A stretch of DNA of 5,659 nucleotides from Actinomycetota bacterium (GTDB lineage Bacteria; Actinomycetota; Thermoleophilia; Solirubrobacterales; Solirubrobacteraceae). The position numbers were made by a program, and so were the translations under genes. The stretch covers positions 1 through 5,659 of the forward strand of contig SYBY01000413.1 of the NCBI GenBank assembly GCA_005788585.1, read 5' to 3'. Of this stretch, positions 1 to 5,362 are shown piece by piece (position 1 is the stretch's first letter; each line of letters begins with the position of its first letter). A model generated the notes under the pieces. That model searched no databases and had not been told where the DNA came from. It saw nothing but the letters and a program-made list of their open reading frames with translations.

Positions 1-162
1 CCGGGTCTCCTTGTGCGAGGTCTGACCCTTGCACCACTTGCAGTACTTCCGCAGCGTGATGCGATCAGGGTTGTTGCGCTTGGACTTATTCGTCTGGTAG
101 TTGCGCCGCTTGCAGTCCTCACAGGCGAGGGTCACAGCGATGCGCACGTCTCCGCGGGCCAT
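1..162 (-). CDS. rpmG: 50S ribosomal protein L33, zinc-ribbon type (3' end at window edge)
   Basis: Structural protein of the large ribosomal subunit. Reading minus from the ATG at 162-160 gives 54 residues beginning [18 protein letters not shown] and continuing in frame to the last base of the window, with no stop seen. L33 is usually about 49-55 residues, so at most a few codons are missing. Two CxxC pairs (C14/C17 in CEDC and C41/C44 in CKWC) make this the zinc-binding (C+) form rather than the cysteine-free paralogue used under zinc limitation. The basic core around residues 18-40 is typical of the family. A Shine-Dalgarno GGAG (complement of 172-175) lies 9 bases before the ATG, which supports this start. 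In many bacteria rpmG leads into secE-nusG, and those genes may lie just left of the window, which I cannot see. Family identification is very secure. Confidence 0.96.
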   Translation of the reverse strand, partial: MARGDVRIAVTLACEDCKRRNYQTNKSKRNNPDRITLRKYCKWCKGQTSHKETR

Positions 163-192
163 GTGGGCGAGCTCCGGGCGAGGATGGGGCAG

Positions 193-218
193 AAAAACGA
201 CCTGCGCCGGGCAGGTCG
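193..218 (-). terminator. Intrinsic terminator just upstream of rpmG
   Basis: Read on the minus strand, CGACCTGC (218-211), a 5-base loop CCGGC, then GCAGGTCG (205-198) form a perfect 8-bp GC-rich stem followed at once by TTTTT (197-193). This is a textbook rho-independent terminator and it works only in the minus direction, since there is no T-run on the other side. It ends about 30 bases before the rpmG start codon, which is an odd place for an end signal. It may stop antisense transcripts arriving from the right, end a small leader RNA, or act as an attenuator of rpmG. The structure is seen directly; the role is inferred. Confidence 0.8.
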
Positions 219-298
219 GAACGACCATGGTAGCGCGGTCGGCCGGGCGCGGGAGCGCGGGCAGCCGGACCAGGCGGCGGCGGGTACGGTTGCGGTCG

Positions 299-1003
299 GT
301 GTCCACGCCCCTGACCGACCTGCAGGCCGCCTTCATCACGGCCCTCCGAGGAGACGCCGGACCGCTCCCGCCCGGGCCGCAGACCATGCCGCGCGACGAG
401 GTCACGGCGACGCACCGGCGCCGGATCATCGCGGGCATGGCGCACGCGCTGGCGACCAAGGGCCTGGCCCGCACCACCATCGCCGACGTCGTGCGAGAGG
501 CGCAGGTCTCCAGGCGGACGTTCTACGAGCTCTTCGACGACAAGATCAGCTGCCTGCTGGCCACCTACGACGCCTGCTGGGAGCAGACGATGGCGTTCGT
601 CGAGGCCGCCGTCGCACCCGCGGACGGGCGCACCTGGCAGGAGCGCGTCAACGCCGGGCTCTGCGCCTACCTCCAGCTCATGGGTGCGATGCCGGGGCTC
701 GCGCGCGTCTTCATCCTGGAGATGCCGAGCTCGGGCCCGGAGGCGCAGAGTCACATCCGCGGCGTGCACCGCGAGTTCGCCGCCCTGCTCACGCGGCTGG
801 CCGAGGAGCAGCGCGACACGCTCCCGGAGGGGGTGTCCCTCGACCCACTGGTCGCGATCGGCGTCGTCGGCGGCGTCAACGAGCTCGTCGTCCACGCTCT
901 CGCCGCCGGCGAGAGCCCGGACACGCCGCTGCGCGAGCACACGGCCATGCGGCTCCTGCTCGGCGCGATGCAGCCCTACGAGGCCCTCACGGACGGCAGC
1001 TAG
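299..1003 (+). CDS. TetR/AcrR family transcriptional regulator (TetR-1)
   Basis: Predicted dimeric DNA-binding repressor of about 234 residues. From the GTG start, an N-terminal extension (1-38) precedes the TetR helix-turn-helix (about 39-86), with the characteristic core [20 protein letters not shown], where helix 3 contacts DNA. The all-helical ligand/dimer domain follows. It carries [12 protein letters not shown] (about 125-136) and [13 protein letters not shown] near the C-terminus, both echoed in the other two TetR proteins here. The start is uncertain. I chose GTG 299 because it gives an N-terminal extension like that of TetR-2, and because TACGGT (285-290) fits a -10 box for a near-leaderless transcript. 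ATG 386 would begin just before the HTH and ATG 227 would add 24 residues; none of the three has a good Shine-Dalgarno. The gene is divergent from rpmG, and its TAG overlaps the stop of the convergent transglutaminase gene. Ligand and target are unknown. Confidence 0.88.
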   Translation: MSTPLTDLQAAFITALRGDAGPLPPGPQTMPRDEVTATHRRRIIAGMAHALATKGLARTTIADVVREAQVSRRTFYELFDDKISCLLATYDACWEQTMAFVEAAVAPADGRTWQERVNAGLCAYLQLMGAMPGLARVFILEMPSSGPEAQSHIRGVHREFAALLTRLAEEQRDTLPEGVSLDPLVAIGVVGGVNELVVHALAAGESPDTPLREHTAMRLLLGAMQPYEALTDGS

Positions 1004-1875
1004 GCCCGCGCGCTGGCCTGCGGGTCGAGCCGCGTCATCTGCACGTTGGCGGTGAGCTCCGCGCCCGCCGCCCCCTGGTAGACGCCACGGATCGGCGGGA
1101 CGTCCTGGTAGAAGCGCCCGTGGCCGATCTTCACGTGGGACTCGCCCGCGAGCCGGCGGTTCGTCGGGTCGGCGCCGACCCAGACCGGCTCGCCGCGCCC
1201 ACCGGCACCGGGCATGAGCGCCTCGATCCACGCGTGCGTCTCGACCTCGACGGAGTCGCTGGCGCCGTCCTCCGAGGTCGACCACAGGTAGCCGCTGACG
1301 TAGCGCGCGGCGATGCCGTGGCGGCGCAGGAGGATGAGCGCGAGGTGGGCGAAGTCCTGGCACACGCCCGCGCCCCCGTCGAGCAGGTCGGTGACCGTCG
1401 AGCCGACGTACGTCACCCCCGCCTCGTAGCGGAACCGGTCGGGGATCAGCTCGGAGACCCAGCGCAGCGTCTTCAGCGGGCTGTTCGCGCGGGAGAGCGG
1501 GACGAGCTCCTCCAGCAGCGGATGGTCGGGCTCGTCGGGTGCCGGCAGCAGGAACTCCCCGGCCGCCTGCTCGTAGGCGACCGACGTCGTCCCCTCCCAC
1601 GGGGCCTCGGGGGGCTCCACGGGCTCACCGGTGACGACCCGCGCGCGGACGTCGATCGTCAGGTGGTCGTGCGGGCGACTGATCCCAAACTCCAGGACGT
1701 CGGTGCCGAAGTAGTCCTCGTGGCGGCCGATGCGTGCCTCCGGGTCGACACGGACCTGGAAGTCGTCCAGCCGCTGGTTGCTCGTCGTCGCCGGACGCAC
1801 GCGCAGCGCGTTGAGGTTGTCGGTGACCTCGTGGTCGTAGCGGTACTCGGTGAGGTAGCGGATGGCGAAGTGCAT
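1000..1875 (-). CDS. Transglutaminase-like cysteine protein of the ATP-grasp/alpha-E operon
   Basis: A 291-residue protein with the two-part layout of bacterial transglutaminase-like proteins. Residues 1-80 form the beta-rich N-terminal domain (start MHFAIRYLTEYRYDHEV, typical of the family). The transglutaminase core spans about 130-245. The predicted catalytic triad is visible: Cys172 in GAGVCQDFAH, His214 in ETHAWIEA and Asp236 in VGADPTN. The fold supports thiol chemistry on amide bonds, either peptidase/amidase or acyl transfer. Bacterial members in this context are usually predicted to be peptidases, and the actual substrate is unknown. No signal peptide or membrane segment is seen, so it is probably cytosolic. 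It is the last gene of the operon: its ATG overlaps the upstream stop as TGATG and it lacks its own Shine-Dalgarno, so translation is probably coupled. Its TAG lies in a CTAG shared with the convergent TetR-1 stop, and no terminator follows. Confidence 0.94.
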   Translation of the reverse strand: MHFAIRYLTEYRYDHEVTDNLNALRVRPATTSNQRLDDFQVRVDPEARIGRHEDYFGTDVLEFGISRPHDHLTIDVRARVVTGEPVEPPEAPWEGTTSVAYEQAAGEFLLPAPDEPDHPLLEELVPLSRANSPLKTLRWVSELIPDRFRYEAGVTYVGSTVTDLLDGGAGVCQDFAHLALILLRRHGIAARYVSGYLWSTSEDGASDSVEVETHAWIEALMPGAGGRGEPVWVGADPTNRRLAGESHVKIGHGRFYQDVPPIRGVYQGAAGAELTANVQMTRLDPQASARA

Positions 1876-2813
1876 CAGGCGGCGGCCGGCGCGCCGGCGA
1901 AGTAGCGGTCGTGGACGTCGCGGTCGACCTTGCCCAGCTCGACCTGCACCGACTCGCAGATCTCAGCAAGGCGTCCGGCGGTCACCGTGTCCTCCTCCGC
2001 CCGGCGGCGGAACTCGAGGTCCGCGGTGAGGCGCAGCAACCGGAGCACCGGTTCGGCGTTGCGCGGATTGTCGTCGGCGCGGGTCAGCGACTGCTGGAGC
2101 AGGTCGACCGACGCGGCGACTGAGTCGGGGTAGGCGCGCTCGAAGAGCAGGAACCGCGCGACCGGCCCGGCGTTCGGCGGGCCGGGCACGGCGCGGCGGT
2201 AGGCCTGGAAGCCGCCGACGGCCTGCAGCAGGCTCAGCGCGTGCCCGTCGTCCCGTCCGCCGCCGCTGGCCGCCAGCGCGACACGCAGCATCCGCAGCAT
2301 CATGTCGGCCGATTCCAGCCGCCCGCCCGCCTGGAGGAACGAGTAGGCCTCGTCGCGGAGCATCGTGCGCCGGGTCAGGCCCCAGAAGAGCGCCGAGCGC
2401 TCCTTGACGTACTGGTAGACCGAGTACGGCCCGACCCGCAGGCGCTCGGAGAGGTCCCCCTCGAGGAGCCCGAGGTTCGTGGTGTTGATCGACTCCCACA
2501 TCTCCTGGGAGATGACGTCGCGCACCGTCCGCGCCCCCTCACGCGCGCGCCCGATGCACGCCACGACCGACGCGGGGTTGTCGGCGTCGAGGGTCAGGCT
2601 CCGCAGCACCTGGTCGCGGTGCGGCGACGGGCCGGCGTCGGTCTCGCCGCCCATGATCGCCAGCAGCGAACCCCAGCCGAGGGTCACCGCGGCGTCCTCG
2701 GAGCGGGCCTGGACGTCGGCCTGGAAGACCCCGTCGAGCATGCGCGCGGTGTGCTCGGCGCGCGAGAGGTTGCGGCCGAGCCAGAAGAGCTCGTGCGCGA
2801 TCCGGGCGAGCAT
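1875..2813 (-). CDS. Alpha-E domain-containing protein (DUF403 family)
   Basis: A 312-residue, almost wholly helical protein of the alpha-E family, close to the usual length. The start MLARIAHELFWLGRNLSRAE matches the conserved family N-terminus and fixes the start codon. Other family marks are DNPASVVACIGRAREGARTV (about 78-97) followed by ISQEMWESIN (101-110), and FLLFERAYPDSVAASVDLL (221-239). No enzymatic residues are established for the family. It is nearly always encoded beside, or fused to, circularly permuted ATP-grasp proteins and is assumed to be their partner; that role is inference. GGAGG (complement of 2823-2827) stands 9 bases before the ATG, inside the last codons of the ATP-grasp gene, which is a strong ribosome site. 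Only four bases separate the two genes. Its TGA overlaps the transglutaminase ATG by one base. Confidence 0.94.
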   Translation of the reverse strand: MLARIAHELFWLGRNLSRAEHTARMLDGVFQADVQARSEDAAVTLGWGSLLAIMGGETDAGPSPHRDQVLRSLTLDADNPASVVACIGRAREGARTVRDVISQEMWESINTTNLGLLEGDLSERLRVGPYSVYQYVKERSALFWGLTRRTMLRDEAYSFLQAGGRLESADMMLRMLRVALAASGGGRDDGHALSLLQAVGGFQAYRRAVPGPPNAGPVARFLLFERAYPDSVAASVDLLQQSLTRADDNPRNAEPVLRLLRLTADLEFRRRAEEDTVTAGRLAEICESVQVELGKVDRDVHDRYFAGAPAAA

Positions 2814-2817
2814 CGGC

Positions 2818-4422
2818 CTACGCCTCCGGCGGCGGGGTCGCGGCCTGCTGCTGTTGCTGCTGGGCCTGCCCCGTCCACTCGGCGTACCGCAGGCCGGGCA
2901 GGGCGGGCGGCAGCGTGGCCGCCTCGTCGGGACTGACCTGGTCGGCGTCGGGACTCGCGCCGTCGTCGAGCACCCAGGTGTCCTTGCTCCCGCCGCCCCG
3001 CGATGAGTTGACGATCATCTGCCCCTCCTGCATCGCGACCCGTGTCAGGCCGCCGGGGACGATCTTGATCTTCTCGCCGAAGACCGCGAAGGGCCGCAGA
3101 TCGACGTGCCGGGGCGCGAGCGTCCCGTCGACGCCGGCGGTCGGCACCGTCGAGAGCTTGACGACCTCCTGCGCGATCCACTTCTCCGGGGAGCGGAGGA
3201 TGACCTCGCGCAGGCCCTCGAGTTCGTCGGCCGGGGTCGACGGTCCGATGAAGACGCCCTTGCCGCCGGACTCGCCGGTCGGCTTGAACACCAGCCGGTC
3301 CATGCGCTCGAGCGCGTAGCGGCACTGCTCCGGGTCGCCGAGCAGGTACGTCTTGACGTTCTGGAGGATCGGCTCCTCCCCGAGGTAGAAGCGGATCATG
3401 TCCGGCACGTAGTGGTAGACGGCCTTGTCGTCGGCCACCCCGGTGCCCACGGCGTTGGCGAGCGCCACGGACCCCGCCCGGTACGCGCGCATGAGCCCCG
3501 GCACGCCGAGCAGCGAGTCCGGGCGGAACTCGAGCGGGTCGATGAAGTCGTCGTCGAGGCGGCGGTAGACCGCGTGCACGCGCTTCAGGCCGCTGGTCGT
3601 CCGCATGTACAGGACGTCGTCGCGGACGACGAGGTCGGAGGCCTCGACCAGCTCGACCCCCATCTGCCGGGCGAGGAACGAGTGCTCGAAGTACGCGCTG
3701 TTCATCGACCCCGGGGTCCAGACGACCACGGTCGCCTCACCCTCGGCCGCGGGGGCGACGGCGCGCAGCGCGGCGAGCAGCAGCTGCGGGTAGTGGTCGA
3801 CGGGACGGACGCGGTAGCGGTTGAACAGCTGCGGGACCAGGCGCGTCATCGCCGTGCGGTTCTCGAGCACGTAGCTGATGCCCGACGGCGTGCGGACGTT
3901 GTCCTCGAGCACCCGCCACGAGCCGTCGGCGTCGCGCACGAGGTCGCAGCCGGCGACGTGGCAGTACACCCCGCCGGGGGGCCGGATGCCGTGCACCTGC
4001 CGCGCGAAGTTCGGGCGGCTGACCACCAGCTGCCACGGGATGATCCCCTCGTGCACGATCTCGCGCGCGTGGTAGACGTCGTCGACGAAATGGTTGAGCG
4101 CGCGGATCCGCTGCGCCAGCCCCCGCTTGATGTGGTCCCACTCGTGCGCGGGCATGATCCGCGGCACGAGATCGAGCGGGAACGGTCGGTCCTTGACCGG
4201 GCCGTCCTCGCCCGTCGCGTCGAAGGTGATCCCCTGCTGGATGAAGATGGCGTCCCGGCGCCGGCCGGCACCGGCGAGTTCGGCCGGCCCGAGGCGGATG
4301 AGCTCGGCGACCAGTGCCTCCGCGTACTCGCGCGGGATGCCGCCGGGCCCGAACACCTCGTCGAAGATCCCCGCCGGCGGGCGGTAGACGTGGGGTTCGC
4401 GCAGGATCAGCGGCTCATGCAT
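2818..4422 (-). CDS. Circularly permuted ATP-grasp type 2 protein (DUF404/DUF407 family)
   Basis: A 534-residue predicted ATP-dependent carboxylate-amine ligase and first gene of the operon. Family hallmarks in order: FDEVFGPGGIPREY (20-33), QQGITF (62-67), FPLDLVPRIMPAHEWDHIKR (81-100), PPGGVYCHVAGCDLVRDADG (148-167), VLEDNVRTPSGISYVLENR (171-189), VFKPTGESGGKG (378-389, with Lys380 and a glycine-rich loop as probable ATP-contacting residues), LRPFAVFG (442-449), GGLTRVA (457-463) and NSSRGGGSKDTWVL (472-485). Families of this type are predicted to form peptide-like amide bonds; donor and acceptor are unknown here. After about residue 486 comes a low-complexity acidic/proline tail with six consecutive glutamines (521-526), probably disordered and not part of the catalytic fold. 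No signal peptide is seen. The ATG at 4422 has only a weak upstream GAGA. M. tuberculosis has, from memory, the same three-gene order at Rv2411c-Rv2409c. Confidence 0.95.
   Translation of the reverse strand: MHEPLILREPHVYRPPAGIFDEVFGPGGIPREYAEALVAELIRLGPAELAGAGRRRDAIFIQQGITFDATGEDGPVKDRPFPLDLVPRIMPAHEWDHIKRGLAQRIRALNHFVDDVYHAREIVHEGIIPWQLVVSRPNFARQVHGIRPPGGVYCHVAGCDLVRDADGSWRVLEDNVRTPSGISYVLENRTAMTRLVPQLFNRYRVRPVDHYPQLLLAALRAVAPAAEGEATVVVWTPGSMNSAYFEHSFLARQMGVELVEASDLVVRDDVLYMRTTSGLKRVHAVYRRLDDDFIDPLEFRPDSLLGVPGLMRAYRAGSVALANAVGTGVADDKAVYHYVPDMIRFYLGEEPILQNVKTYLLGDPEQCRYALERMDRLVFKPTGESGGKGVFIGPSTPADELEGLREVILRSPEKWIAQEVVKLSTVPTAGVDGTLAPRHVDLRPFAVFGEKIKIVPGGLTRVAMQEGQMIVNSSRGGGSKDTWVLDDGASPDADQVSPDEAATLPPALPGLRYAEWTGQAQQQQQQAATPPPEA
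2850..2867 (-). repeat. Short CAG/CAA trinucleotide repeat encoding polyglutamine
   Basis: On the minus strand, CAG CAG CAA CAG CAG CAG encodes six glutamines (residues 521-526 of the ATP-grasp protein), preceded by Gln-Ala. It lies in the disordered C-terminal tail eight codons before the end of the protein. Simple triplet repeats like this can change length by replication slippage without breaking the frame. Confidence 0.85.
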
Positions 4423-4504
4423 CTGCGGTCATTCTCGCGGACGACCGGGAAGATGCGCCACCGCCAGTTGGTCGAGATTCCTCGCGGGCGGATTATCCAG
4501 CGGG
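4423..4504 (-). promoter_or_regulatory. Gap between TetR-2 and the ATP-grasp operon with candidate -10 box
   Basis: This 82-base gap holds GATAAT (minus strand, 4497-4492), one mismatch from the TATAAT consensus and the most AT-rich spot locally. No convincing -35 hexamer lies 16-18 bases further upstream, so this is a candidate only. If used, the leader of the ATP-grasp mRNA would be roughly 60 bases. The leader contains a small hairpin, CGAG-N4-CTCG (4473-4484), and two copies of CCGCGAG. It contains no GGTACG-type operator half-sites like those upstream of TetR-2. No terminator separates TetR-2 from the operon, so read-through co-transcription is equally possible. Confidence 0.4.
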
Positions 4505-5182
4505 CTACTCCGCGCCACCGACCCCGAGGAGGTACGTCATGCGCGCGGCGACCGGGGCGAGATCGGTGACGACGTCCTCGATGCGGTCCTCCTGCACACG
4601 CACGAGGACGAGCTCGTGCAGTCCGGCCATGAGCGCGAGCGCGTGCTCGGGCGGGATGGGCCGCGACGGGATGTCGGCATGGCGCTCGCGCGCCTCGTCG
4701 TGCAGGCGGATGAGGACGTCGGCGAGCCGCTGGAGCCCGATCCGGCGCTCCTCCAGCGCGCGCGGCCCGAGCGAGGTCATCTCGGCGATGCCGGCGCGCG
4801 CGAGCGCGGGCATCGCCACGAGCCCGGTCAGGTAGACCTTCGACGCCTCGACGATCTCGGCATACCAGTCGTCCTGCGGCGCGAGGCTGTTGCCGAACAG
4901 CCAGACGAGCCGGTCCATCCCGACGCCGTACAGGGCCAGATAGCAGTCGTCGCGATCGCGGAAGTGCTCGTAGAACGTGCGCCGCGACGCACGTGCGTGC
5001 CGGACGACGTCCGCGACGGTCGTGGCCGCGAGACCGCGTTCGGTGATCGAGGCGACCATGCCGACGAGGAGCCGTTCGCGCGCCGTCGTCGGCGGGCCGT
5101 CGGTCAGCACCGTCCACACCGCGGCAGCCTCCTCCGCAGAGATCGCGGAGGGCGGCCGGCGCTCCTCCCGGTCTCGTGACAT
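4505..5182 (-). CDS. TetR/AcrR family transcriptional regulator (TetR-2)
   Basis: Predicted dimeric DNA-binding regulator of 225 residues. The HTH domain spans about 34-84 (TTARERLLVGMVASITERG, then TTVADVVRHARASRRTFYEH, then FRDRDDCYLALY). The helical effector domain carries MPALARAGIAEM (124-135), GPRALEERR (139-147) and LMAGLHELVLVRV near the C-terminus. These closely parallel TetR-1, so the two are likely paralogues. I chose ATG 5182 because the frame upstream of it, open to 5317, runs through palindromic DNA and reads as low-quality protein. There is no Shine-Dalgarno before 5182, but TACCGT (minus, 5194-5189) ends six bases before the ATG, which suits a leaderless or near-leaderless message. 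It is co-directional with, and 82 bases upstream of, the ATP-grasp operon, which makes it the best candidate local regulator. The palindromes upstream suggest autoregulation. The ligand is unknown. Confidence 0.92.
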   Translation of the reverse strand: MSRDREERRPPSAISAEEAAAVWTVLTDGPPTTARERLLVGMVASITERGLAATTVADVVRHARASRRTFYEHFRDRDDCYLALYGVGMDRLVWLFGNSLAPQDDWYAEIVEASKVYLTGLVAMPALARAGIAEMTSLGPRALEERRIGLQRLADVLIRLHDEARERHADIPSRPIPPEHALALMAGLHELVLVRVQEDRIEDVVTDLAPVAARMTYLLGVGGAE

Positions 5183-5190
5183 GGGGTCAC

Positions 5191-5206
5191 GGTACCGCGT
5201 GGCACC
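5191..5206. promoter_or_regulatory. Degenerate third operator-like site beside the TetR-2 start
   Basis: GGTACC-GCGT-GGCACC has the same 6-4-6 layout as the two better sites upstream, with GGTAC intact in the left arm and a weakened right arm (GGCACC against CGTACC). It overlaps the candidate -10 TACCGT (minus, 5194-5189) of TetR-2, so binding here would block transcription. This is weak evidence on its own and gains value only from the two neighbouring sites. Confidence 0.35.
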
Positions 5207-5210
5207 GGGG

Positions 5211-5231
5211 TGACGGCTTGACATGCCGTCA
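5211..5231. promoter_or_regulatory. Inverted repeat TGACGGC-N7-GCCGTCA
   Basis: Perfect 7-bp arms around a 7-base centre (TTGACAT), 28 bases upstream of the TetR-2 start. The arms differ in sequence from the GGTACG operators, so this may bind a different dimeric protein, or form a hairpin if it is transcribed in the TetR-2 leader. The centre contains a perfect plus-strand TTGACA -35 hexamer. Confidence 0.45.
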
Positions 5232-5246
5232 GGCCCCAGGTACGTT
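5218..5246 (+). promoter_or_regulatory. Candidate sigma-70-type promoter on the plus strand
   Basis: A perfect -35 TTGACA (5218-5223), an exact 17-base spacer and TACGTT (5241-5246) as a TAnnnT-type -10. Transcription would start near 5253 and run right, away from TetR-2. No plus-strand gene is visible downstream, only GC hairpins and then the antisense of TetR-3. Both boxes sit inside palindromes, so the match may be coincidental to operator sequence. Confidence 0.35.
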
Positions 5247-5254
5247 CTCGTACC
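5239..5254. promoter_or_regulatory. Operator-like palindrome, copy 1 (GGTACG-N4-CGTACC)
   Basis: GGTACG-TTCT-CGTACC is a perfect 6-4-6 inverted repeat, extended to 7-bp arms by A5238 and T5255. Its length and two-fold symmetry suit a TetR dimer. It lies about 57 bases upstream of TetR-2, so autoregulation by TetR-2 is the simplest reading; assignment to this protein is inference. Confidence 0.65.
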
Positions 5255-5260
5255 TGAGAC

Positions 5261-5276
5261 GGTACATCCCCGTACC
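5261..5276. promoter_or_regulatory. Operator-like palindrome, copy 2 (GGTACA-N4-CGTACC)
   Basis: GGTACA-TCCC-CGTACC repeats copy 1 with one arm mismatch. The two centres are 22 bp apart, about two helical turns, so two bound dimers would face the same side of the DNA. The conserved arms with an unrelated 4-base centre (TTCT against TCCC) are what a real operator pair would show. Confidence 0.6.
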
Positions 5277-5286
5277 CCCTCTCGAA

Positions 5287-5315
5287 GGCGGCGCCCCAGG
5301 CTCGAGTGCGCCGCC
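5287..5315. repeat. GC hairpin GGCGGCGC-N13-GCGCCGCC
   Basis: An inverted repeat with perfect 8-bp arms (5287-5294 and 5308-5315) in the space between TetR-3 and TetR-2. It has no T-run on either side. It may add to transcription termination after TetR-3 together with the hairpin at 5329-5362, or it may be GC-driven chance. Confidence 0.4.
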
Positions 5316-5328
5316 ACGGACAGGGCGA

Positions 5329-5362
5329 GGCCGGCGGTTCTTCCTCATCGAATCCGCCGGCC
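5329..5362 (-). terminator. Strong GC hairpin just after TetR-3, possible terminator
   Basis: GGCCGGCGG (5329-5337) and CCGCCGGCC (5354-5362) form perfect 9-bp arms around a 16-base loop, beginning 8 bases after the TetR-3 stop codon. There is no U-tract, so on the minus strand it would be a hairpin-only terminator of the kind proposed for high-GC actinobacteria, or an mRNA-end stabiliser. It would separate TetR-3 from TetR-2 transcription. Confidence 0.5.

Noticed and set aside
101..298. N-terminal extension of TetR-1 back to ATG 101
   Set aside because: It would overlap the rpmG coding region and leader terminator, and it adds low-complexity Arg/Ser/Ala sequence not seen in TetR proteins.
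227..300. tRNA-like stretch (ATGGTAGCGCGGTCGG resembles a D-arm) upstream of rpmG
   Set aside because: No matching acceptor stem, anticodon arm or T-loop (GGTTCGAnTCC) could be found on either strand.
1002..1019. Hairpin AGGCC-N8-GGCCT as a terminator between the convergent genes
   Set aside because: Only 5 bp of stem, no T-run on either strand, and it lies within the coding end of the transglutaminase gene; expected by chance at this GC content.
119..1600. Minus-strand open frame of 493 codons overlapping TetR-1 and the transglutaminase gene
   Set aside because: Its sequence is arginine/proline-rich with no family resemblance. The real transglutaminase frame with its catalytic triad lies in the same region.
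13..1905. Very long plus-strand open frame (630 codons) across rpmG, TetR-1 and the transglutaminase gene
   Set aside because: It is a GC-driven shadow. It reads as Arg/Ala/Gly/His-rich low-complexity sequence with no recognisable domain, while recognised families occupy other frames over the same DNA.
3106..4569. Plus-strand open frame of 487 codons opposite the ATP-grasp gene
   Set aside because: It is antisense to a strongly conserved gene and has the biased composition expected of a high-GC shadow frame (Val/Arg/Asp/His-rich).
5183..5317. N-terminal extension of TetR-2 to ATG 5317
   Set aside because: The extra 45 codons run through the operator palindromes and hairpin and show no domain character; the Met at 5182 gives a normal TetR length.
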